In this document: positions 5,971-6,990 of the stretch, one piece after another
Layout of the letters: each line of letters begins with the position of its first letter
Numbering within the stretch: the stretch's first letter is position 1
From: DATLAN01 sp035527455
Lineage (GTDB): Bacteria; Planctomycetota; Planctomycetia; Pirellulales; Thermoguttaceae
Direction: 5' to 3'
Length of the DNA: 6,990 nt
Assembly (NCBI GenBank): GCA_035527455.1
Contig: DATLAN010000195.1
Location: forward strand, 1 to 6,990
The notes under the pieces: generated by a model
What the model was told of the DNA's origin: nothing
What the model saw: the letters and a program-made list of their open reading frames with translations, nothing else
Database searches by the model: none
Program-made: the position numbers and the translations under genes

Positions 5971-5992
5971 GCTGAATTCTCAAGAATTCAGC
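5971..5992. repeat. Perfect 10-bp palindrome after the RraA-like gene
   Basis: GCTGAATTCT (5971-5980), loop CA, AGAATTCAGC (5983-5992) is a perfect 10-bp inverted repeat starting 18 bases after the stop at 5952. It is AT-richer than its surroundings and has no U-run on either side, so a terminator role is uncertain. It may be a small dispersed palindromic repeat or mark the join to the broken ORF that follows. Confidence 0.65.
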
Positions 5993-6015
5993 AATACGCG
6001 CAACACGAATGCATA

Positions 6016-6648
6016 ATGCACCTTCGCTCCCGGGAATTCGCGGACGGTCGGGTCCGGACAACTCGGCGCAAGAGCAACTCTGCCCAGGGCGGCACGCAGG
6101 TCTACTCCTGGGCGATCACTTACAACCGGCACGACCAGGGCGACGGCCAGTCCAGCTATATCGGCGGCTGGGACGTGAACATGGCCGGCGTGCTGTTCGG
6201 CTGGAACGAAACGCCCGGCTGGATCGGCTCGATCAACGTCGGCCAGCGCGACGCGGCCGACGCCTCGTTCATCGCCAACCGGGCCGGATCGGGCGAGAAA
6301 CCCATGCTGGGCTCCCAGGTCGGCGATCCCGGCGGGAAACTGAAGCCGCCCACCGGCGTGAAGGCCGAGGTCCATCAAGGCGACGCGGTCGAGATCACCT
6401 GGACGGACGCCTCGGACAACGAGGTCGCCTTCCGCGTGGATCGCCGCATCGCCGAGGGCCGCTGGACGCCGATCGCCTACCGCCCCCCGCAAATCGCCGG
6501 CCACGAAGAGAACCGCCCCATGTGGATCGACTACCTCGCCCCGCCCGGCAAACCGCTGGCGTACCGCGTGGTTTCCTTAAACGGAAAAGACAACGACGAA
6601 GGCGCCAGCGATCCGACCTCCGCGCTGACGCTTGTCAAATCAAAGTAG
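6016..6648 (+). CDS. Fibronectin-III-like C-terminal fragment, probably 5'-truncated
   Basis: An open frame of 210 codons whose C-terminal half (about 111-205) has the pattern of a fibronectin type III domain: PPTGVKAEV, VEITWTDASDNE (Trp129), FRVDRR, then YRVVSLNGKDNDEGASDPTS. The preceding part (about 29-105; TQVYSWAITYNRHDQGDG, GWDVNMAGVLFGWNETPGW, NVGQRDAADASF) is well-formed coding sequence, but I do not recognise its family. The first 25 residues are Arg-rich and unlike a protein start: no signal peptide and no Shine-Dalgarno before ATG 6016. Such FnIII domains usually end large exported enzymes, so this is most likely the 3' remnant of a bigger gene, possibly a pseudogene. The frame is the same as that of the RraA-like gene and stays open back to its TGA at 5950. 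Confidence 0.5.
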   Translation: MHLRSREFADGRVRTTRRKSNSAQGGTQVYSWAITYNRHDQGDGQSSYIGGWDVNMAGVLFGWNETPGWIGSINVGQRDAADASFIANRAGSGEKPMLGSQVGDPGGKLKPPTGVKAEVHQGDAVEITWTDASDNEVAFRVDRRIAEGRWTPIAYRPPQIAGHEENRPMWIDYLAPPGKPLAYRVVSLNGKDNDEGASDPTSALTLVKSK

Positions 6649-6649
6649 C

Positions 6650-6668
6650 CGTCTCGCTCCGCGAGACG
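6650..6668. terminator. Hairpin directly after the FnIII-like ORF
   Basis: CGTCTCGC (6650-6657), loop TCC, GCGAGACG (6661-6668) is a perfect 8-bp GC-rich stem that begins two bases after the stop at 6648. It lies between convergent genes, a usual place for a terminator. There is no T-run right after the stem, so it would be an imperfect intrinsic terminator. Confidence 0.45.
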
Positions 6669-6697
6669 AGGCCCACTCGACATGCCTCTCGATCGTG

Positions 6698-6730
6698 GAC
6701 GTTCTTTTTCGCCTTGCAGCAGCGAACGTC
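6698..6730. terminator. Hairpin at the end of the minus-strand gene
   Basis: GACGTTC (6698-6704) and GAACGTC (6724-6730) are a perfect 7-bp inverted repeat with a 19-base loop, five bases beyond the TAA of the minus-strand gene at 6736. An alternative shorter stem, TTCGC with GCGAA, is possible within it. It may terminate the minus-strand transcript, but the stem is weak and lacks a clear U-run in that direction. Confidence 0.3.
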
Positions 6731-6735
6731 AATGA

Positions 6736-6945
6736 TTATGTACCGCCGCCAGCCGCAGAGCCGGCCCGCGCTTCGTATCGGGCAATCTCTTCCTTGAATT
6801 GGTTGATTCGCTTCTTGAGCGAACGCAACGTCAACTCGCGAATGTGCTCGTCGGCTGGCTCTTGTCGCTTGCTTTCGTAAAGTTGCTCCAATTCGTGCAA
6901 CTTCGCTCGGGTGTTTTCCCATTGGCGTCGGTTATCAATGCTCAT
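6736..6945 (-). CDS. Small charged coiled-coil protein
   Basis: A 69-residue, lysine/arginine/glutamate-rich, almost wholly helical protein. Two helical stretches with heptad-like leucine/isoleucine spacing are visible: about 7-27 (WENTRAKLHELEQLYESKRQ) and about 34-60 (IRELTLRSLKKRINQFKEEIARYEA), separated by a Pro at 30. The tail is Gly/Ala-rich. There is no signal peptide or membrane segment, so it is probably cytoplasmic. ATG 6945 has GAGGT (plus-strand 6952-6956) six bases upstream. It overlaps the stop of an upstream minus-strand gene as ATGA, so it is the second gene of an operon that enters from the right. Size, charge and tight coupling recall toxin-antitoxin partners, but I do not recognise the family and this is only an idea. 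Confidence 0.72.
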   Translation of the reverse strand: MSIDNRRQWENTRAKLHELEQLYESKRQEPADEHIRELTLRSLKKRINQFKEEIARYEARAGSAAGGGT

Positions 6946-6990
6946 GGCATTACCTCGATCATTCCCTTGGGAACCAAATCACGATCGGTT
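6942..6990 (-). CDS. C-terminal end of an upstream minus-strand gene (partial)
   Basis: Read from the right edge, a frame stays open for 15 codons (TDRDLVPKGMIEVMP) and ends in TGA at 6944-6942, overlapping the ATG of the next gene in the ATGA arrangement typical of coupled genes. The Shine-Dalgarno of the small gene lies inside these last codons. Most of the gene is outside the window, so its product cannot be named. Confidence 0.45.
   Translation of the reverse strand, partial: TDRDLVPKGMIEVMP

Noticed and set aside
6009..6797. 262-residue plus-strand ORF overlapping the FnIII-like frame
   Set aside because: It is Arg-rich shadow sequence. The 6016 frame has the FnIII pattern and GC-rich third positions.

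Overview
The window is GC-rich bacterial DNA with dense, forward-strand genes. The GC-rich third positions, large exported enzymes, an exported RraA-like protein and scattered AT-rich or palindromic intergenic repeats suggest a planctomycete (Pirellulales-like). This is inference only: there is no rRNA or other marker gene in the window.

Layout. Positions 1-272 hold no gene but carry a nested palindrome (hairpin copy 1) and an extended -10 promoter. A three-gene forward block follows. The first gene is a secreted GH81 endo-beta-1,3-glucanase (273-2555). The second is an extended short-chain dehydrogenase/epimerase-like protein (2552-3598) that overlaps it by ATGA. The third is a DapA/NAL-superfamily class I aldolase-like protein (3716-4786). 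Between the second and third genes sits a compound hairpin made of 7-bp repeats (3605-3703). After the third gene comes hairpin copy 2 (4841-4938), whose stem is identical to that of copy 1, so the block is bracketed by two copies of one element.

A separate promoter (4986-5014) drives an exported RraA-fold protein (5068-5952). Downstream is a 10-bp palindrome and an ORF ending in a fibronectin-III-like domain (6016-6648). That ORF lacks a start signal and looks like the 3' remnant of a larger exported protein. On the minus strand at the right edge are a small charged coiled-coil protein (6736-6945) and the last codons of an upstream gene that overlaps it by ATGA (6942-6990). Short hairpins lie in the convergent gap.

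How the genes may work together (inference). The GH81 enzyme would cut beta-1,3-glucan (laminarin- or callose-like polymer) outside the cytoplasm. The dehydrogenase-like and aldolase-like proteins would act in the cytoplasm on a sugar or sugar-acid derivative. Both cytoplasmic proteins depart from their families at active-site positions: the SDR has Cys where the catalytic Lys is expected, and the DapA-like protein keeps the Schiff-base Lys and Tyr but lacks the GTTGE glutamate and the second Tyr. Their substrates therefore cannot be read from family membership. No CRISPR, tRNA, rRNA, transposase or obvious defence system is visible.
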